From an uncultured Bacteroidia bacterium (GTDB taxonomy: Bacteria; Bacteroidota; Bacteroidia; Bacteroidales; UBA932): a stretch of DNA of 44,883 nucleotides. The stretch lies in assembly GCA_902784785.1 (NCBI GenBank), contig CACZWF010000004.1, forward strand, positions 1-44,883, written 5' to 3'. Of this stretch, positions 41,261 to 44,883 are shown one piece after another. The position numbers and the translations under genes are program-made. The notes below the pieces were generated by a model. The model saw nothing but the letters and a program-made list of their open reading frames with translations. It did no database searches and was not told the DNA's origin. Each line of letters opens with the position of its first letter. The first letter of the stretch is position 1.

Positions 41261-44200
41261 CTACAGATCCGCCGCGTTGCCGCCGCCGTCGGTGAAGGTA
41301 CCGGAACCGGCGATATTGGCAGAAGATCCGTTGATCGTAGGCTTATAGTGACAATTCTGAATGGTGTTTCCAGTACCAGAAACACCCACAATAGCTCCAC
41401 CGGCGACATCAGCATCCTTAACATTCGAACTATCCGTATGGTAAATATCCGTTACACTACTCTGGCATCCATCAACCAATGTCGCGTCCAACTTGGCAGC
41501 AATTCCACCGCCAGAGTTCGCCTGAATTTGTGAAGAATAGATTGAGGCACCTGTGAAATCGCAACGAGTAATGCTGCCGTTCTGTACCCAGCCGGCAATG
41601 CCACCGGAACAGTAAACACTGCCACCAAGGAATGACGCATTATTATCGCTATCCGAAAGCGAGACATAATTTGCATATCCGACAATTCCGCCCTGATAAC
41701 CACGGCGAGAGGCAAGATTAGCCGTTTTATGTTCGCAATTGCTGATCGCAATAGGTGAGCCATCGGCTCCCATAACAAAGGCGGCAATACCGCCGGTAAA
41801 AGCGTTCGTCGTACTCGTGGAATTAACAAATTGGTCGTTGTAAACATTACCCGAATTGACACACCCCGCAATGGATGAATCTCCGGAAAGATAGGCTGCA
41901 ATACCGCCGACATACATGTTTGTTCCATTCCGTTTTTTGGAGTTACCTCCGTGTATGTAACCCGAGTTGGTGCAACCGCTGATGGCAAGGTCGCTGTCGA
42001 CTGTCTTGCCCACGATACCGCCCGCATAATTATCGGTATGGGCTGCATCGGAGAAGGCGATATAAACTTCACCTGCATTGCTTGCGCCGCCCACATTATC
42101 ACAGTCAGTGATGGAGCCGGATTCATTCATCTTACCAACTACACCAGCAGCAATAAGATCCGTACACGCCGTTGCGATATTACAATTAATATGGACATAT
42201 CCGCTGTTTTCACAATCGGAAACAGTAGTAGCAGATTCTCCCGTAACGAAACCGACAATACCACCGATGTAGTCACCCGTATGAGCCGCAGCCTTTGCGT
42301 TAACATTGAAATACACCTCCCCGGTATTCTCGCAGCCGCTGAGTTCGACATTGACCGTATTGTCGACTTTGCCGACAACACCCCCCATAAAGAGCTTGCT
42401 CACGACATAGGCGTTATTCAGCGTGTTGACAACGATGCCGGAATTGGATACGTTCTTGACAGAGGCCTGTGAAAGTCCGACAATACCCCCCAATTCAAAA
42501 CCAATGAAAGGATTCGAAGGTGTGGTCGTAAGATTGACTTTTCCAGAGTTCGTGATATTTTTGGAAGCACCGCCATCAATTTCCGCCAGATTGTAAGCGA
42601 CAACGCCACCCATTCGTATTTCACAAACAGGCTTCTTATTGTCTGCGTCATAGTTGTCTTCTATAGCAGAAATTTGAATGTTGGCCGTATTGTGAACATC
42701 CGACACTACGGCTCCGGAAGCATTTTCTCCAACGACTCCGGCGATACTTACAATTCGACCGCCCTTGTTGGTTATACCGGATACACCGGTCGTCATATGA
42801 TTGACAGCCGCATTATTGGTACAAGAAGAAATAGCACCGGCATTATAACCAGCTATACCACCAATATCTTGCAATCGGGGATTGGAGCGATGCTGGACTA
42901 AACCGTTATTGTTACAACCAGTCACTGTACCGTTAGCATCCACCTTCCCTACAATACCACCCGTCTTCATATACCTAGCACTGGCATCACCTGCATCACC
43001 AGCACCTCCGTCCTTAAAAATAGTCAATGCTATATTGGCGGCATTTGTACAATCTGAAACTGTACCGTTGGCCAACTGACCGACTATACCACCGACAGAA
43101 GAATTGTAGGCAATAGTAGATTTGTTTACGATTTCACCATTGAATCCACTATATGCACTGGCCTCATCCGCATGATCAGCAGTCGAATTTGAAGAAGAAA
43201 CACTGGCACCACCATCAACAAAGCCAACAATGCCACCAATGATTAAGTAAGGATTACTTTTGTCAGTAGAAGAAATTTGCGCCGAATTGCTGATAGCACC
43301 TTTAAAATAGGATTCGGTAATGGTAGATGCAGAAGTCTTGATTCTTCCTGCCAACCCACCGATGATAAGTTTTTTTGTAGAAGTAAATTCAGCCGGAGTA
43401 GAAATAAGGCCGGAAAATTCACTACCATTTTGAATCTTTCCACCATTCGCATAGCCGACAAGACCGCCAAGGGAGGTCATTTGAGTAACACTCTCTTTTT
43501 CAGCCAAACTGATATCAGCCGCCACCTTAACATTGTCGATGATTCCTTTGTGATAACCGCTTATTGCGCCAAATTGTCCTTCGCTTTCATTCTTGTGAGT
43601 AAAGTTGAAGGAGCAAGTGTTGTCCATGGTGAAATTCTTTGCAATACCGGAGGAACCGATTGCCGCAAACAAAGGAACGGTGGCGGATAAGCCGGAAATG
43701 GTATGGCCCGCCCCGTCGAAAATTCCATGAAAATAATTCTCTGAACTAACACTGGCAATACCCTTTGTTGCATCAAAGGCGGCGGAGGTTTCGGCATCGA
43801 ACGTGATGTCACTCGTCAAAGTAGCCACCAGAGCGTCACCAAGGGGAACATATACTTCGTTGTTGTAATCCGTGGCGAATTGAATCAGATCCTGCGCGCT
43901 GGCAATCTCGACGCCGAGCTCGGTGGCGGTGGGCACGAAGGCGAACTCGGGCATCGCATACAGATGTCCGGCCGCTAAGGTCACCGGCTCCGTCTTGGAC
44001 TGGGTCATAATGTGGCCCTTCTTATCTTGGACGATGATGTCAAAGCCATTGCTGTACGTCCCGGCGGGAACCACGACATAATAAACGGCTGCCGTGGAGG
44101 TGGAAGTCTCCTGCTCTTTGATAATTTTGACTTCCTTGTCGGCGGCGGCCGTAGAAGTGCCGGTCAGCGTGGCGGTTTCATAGTCAATGGCGAAAGAACC

Positions 44201-44791
44201 ACAGACCTGCTCGTCGTTGCGGCCTTTGAAGCGCACGGCAATGAGGTTGTCCTCATCCGCATCGGCAGCGGCGCGCAGGACGGAAATCTTCACCATCGCG
44301 CAGGGGTAACCCAGCGTGATGCCTTGGCCACCTGCCGAATAACCGGCCATCGGGTACATCCCTTCCGCGAAGCCGCCGGCGCGATAATCCTGGATCGCGG
44401 GCAATGCGACGTGCGTCGCATCTGCATAGATGCTTGCGGGATAGACAATGCTATACGGTGTAGAAAGCACGGCGTCGAAATTGAAATCTGCCGTCTGGCT
44501 GTATTCCGGAATCTCGGAAAGAGGCTCGGAAGAAACGCCGTTGACCGCGATTTGGTCGCCGTTGGACCAATATACCTTGTGTTTGCCGTCCATCAGAACC
44601 AGATCCATATGGGTCTTGGTGTTCTGGGGAGCGACGGCTTCCGGTTCGGACAGACCGACCGTCAGCGTCGTCACGCCGGCCGAAGTTCCCTGCTCGGCAG
44701 GAAGAACATTTTCATTTTGGATGGCCTGTTCTTTGGCACAGCTTGCCAGCAATCCGATTGCCGCAAGTACGAAAAAGATGCGTGTTTTCAT
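41261..44791 (-). CDS. giant lipoprotein with fimbrillin-like head and about 19 GLUG repeats
   Basis: 1176 aa. Lipobox IGLLASC (Cys18). The head domain at about 45-295 (TKTHMDL...KVYWSNGDQIAVNG...LSTPYSIVYPAS...YVVVPAGTYSNGFDIIV...GHLYAMPEFAFVP) is shared with the two other giant lipoproteins. A linker (FATDYNNEVYVPLGDALVATLTSDITF, IFDGAGHTISGLSATVPLF) leads into about 19 units of the form GGIVGxxxxG-x-SxC up to the C-terminus. These resemble GLUG/beta-solenoid repeats of adhesins. No catalytic domain is visible. Inferred surface adhesin or stalk. The repeat part (about 41.3-43.8 kb) is noticeably AT-richer than the head part, suggesting separate origins. Confidence 0.85.
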   Translation of the reverse strand: MKTRIFFVLAAIGLLASCAKEQAIQNENVLPAEQGTSAGVTTLTVGLSEPEAVAPQNTKTHMDLVLMDGKHKVYWSNGDQIAVNGVSSEPLSEIPEYSQTADFNFDAVLSTPYSIVYPASIYADATHVALPAIQDYRAGGFAEGMYPMAGYSAGGQGITLGYPCAMVKISVLRAAADADEDNLIAVRFKGRNDEQVCGSFAIDYETATLTGTSTAAADKEVKIIKEQETSTSTAAVYYVVVPAGTYSNGFDIIVQDKKGHIMTQSKTEPVTLAAGHLYAMPEFAFVPTATELGVEIASAQDLIQFATDYNNEVYVPLGDALVATLTSDITFDAETSAAFDATKGIASVSSENYFHGIFDGAGHTISGLSATVPLFAAIGSSGIAKNFTMDNTCSFNFTHKNESEGQFGAISGYHKGIIDNVKVAADISLAEKESVTQMTSLGGLVGYANGGKIQNGSEFSGLISTPAEFTSTKKLIIGGLAGRIKTSASTITESYFKGAISNSAQISSTDKSNPYLIIGGIVGFVDGGASVSSSNSTADHADEASAYSGFNGEIVNKSTIAYNSSVGGIVGQLANGTVSDCTNAANIALTIFKDGGAGDAGDASARYMKTGGIVGKVDANGTVTGCNNNGLVQHRSNPRLQDIGGIAGYNAGAISSCTNNAAVNHMTTGVSGITNKGGRIVSIAGVVGENASGAVVSDVHNTANIQISAIEDNYDADNKKPVCEIRMGGVVAYNLAEIDGGASKNITNSGKVNLTTTPSNPFIGFELGGIVGLSQASVKNVSNSGIVVNTLNNAYVVSKLFMGGVVGKVDNTVNVELSGCENTGEVYFNVNAKAAAHTGDYIGGIVGFVTGESATTVSDCENSGYVHINCNIATACTDLIAAGVVGKMNESGSITDCDNVGGASNAGEVYIAFSDAAHTDNYAGGIVGKTVDSDLAISGCTNSGYIHGGNSKKRNGTNMYVGGIAAYLSGDSSIAGCVNSGNVYNDQFVNSTSTTNAFTGGIAAFVMGADGSPIAISNCEHKTANLASRRGYQGGIVGYANYVSLSDSDNNASFLGGSVYCSGGIAGWVQNGSITRCDFTGASIYSSQIQANSGGGIAAKLDATLVDGCQSSVTDIYHTDSSNVKDADVAGGAIVGVSGTGNTIQNCHYKPTINGSSANIAGSGTFTDGGGNAADL

Positions 44792-44793
44792 GG

Positions 44794-44883
44794 TTACCAG
44801 TCCAAATTTTCTTCCGTAATATCCGGAATTGTCATTCCCGTGTTGCTTCCGGTCATAAAAGACCGACGGACCTCAAAAGGCCC
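44794..44883 (-). CDS. C-terminal end of an upstream gene (partial)
   Basis: The minus strand carries an open frame to the window edge ending VRRSFMTGSNTGMTIPDITEENLDW and a TAA stop, 2 bp before the ATG of the GLUG lipoprotein. The 29 visible residues are too few to name. The spacing, equal to that of the next gene junction, indicates an operon of at least three genes. Confidence 0.5.
   Translation of the reverse strand, partial: GPFEVRRSFMTGSNTGMTIPDITEENLDW

Noticed and set aside
41300..43800. Tandem DNA repeats or CRISPR-like array
   Set aside because: The periodicity is at protein level (GLUG units). Nucleotide repeats are degenerate and units vary in length.

Overview
The window looks like the chromosome of an uncultured, fairly GC-rich Bacteroidales bacterium (phylum Bacteroidota). 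The evidence is the TAnnTTTG-type -7 promoter boxes, a large Mfa/Fim-type (type V) fimbrillin locus with DUF3575 proteins, lipoproteins with short Bacteroidota-style lipoboxes, a DcuB-type dicarboxylate carrier, GH20 hexosaminidase and GLUG-repeat surface proteins. A gut or rumen anaerobe is a reasonable inference; genus cannot be fixed from sequence alone. Coding density is very high: no gap exceeds about 260 bp, and no tRNA, rRNA, CRISPR array or transposase was recognised.

Layout. 1-4439 (minus): TonB-dependent receptor, small HMA-domain metal-binding protein and NfnAB-like electron-bifurcating flavoenzyme, tightly spaced. 4509-11605 (plus): SppA protease, a giant fimbrillin-head/GLUG/SGNH-hydrolase lipoprotein, mannose-6-phosphate isomerase and a HAD phosphatase. 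11630-14353: aspS (minus) and rsmA (plus), divergent. 14348-15815 (minus): AT-richer hipS-hipT-hipB toxin-antitoxin operon with paired operators around its promoter. 15927-30650 (minus): an 11-gene, 14.7 kb surface-pilus operon read from one promoter. Its order is DUF3575 with coiled coil and Pro-rich tail, DUF5119-like lipoprotein, six fimbrillin-like lipoproteins, second DUF3575 barrel, 841-aa protein with an internal OmpA-like domain, and 650-aa repeated barrel. 30726-32500 (minus): CpXC protein and YchF. 32756-38714: endonuclease/exonuclease/phosphatase protein, DUF1015 protein, GH20 hexosaminidase, DcuB. 38829-44883 (minus): metallophosphoesterase lipoprotein, a 1176-aa GLUG lipoprotein, and the last codons of a further upstream gene.

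Most interesting signals. (1) REP/REPIN-like palindromes (core CCCCCGACCTGATCGGGGG and variants) sit inside three genes, manA (two doublets), rsmA (one doublet) and the long DUF3575 gene (singlet). All are read in frame, adding peptides such as TPDLIGG and IPGQAGND. (2) The fimbrial operon appears to be an unusually large pilus or surface-fibre system with barrel proteins at both ends. (3) A shared fimbrillin-like head domain is fused to three different C-termini (SGNH hydrolase, metallophosphoesterase, GLUG repeats). (4) A tripartite HipSTB module has two 22-bp operators placed symmetrically about the promoter. (5) A 26-bp repeat with an adjoining 13-bp block occurs in inverted orientation in the two intergenic gaps at 32.6 and 38.8 kb.
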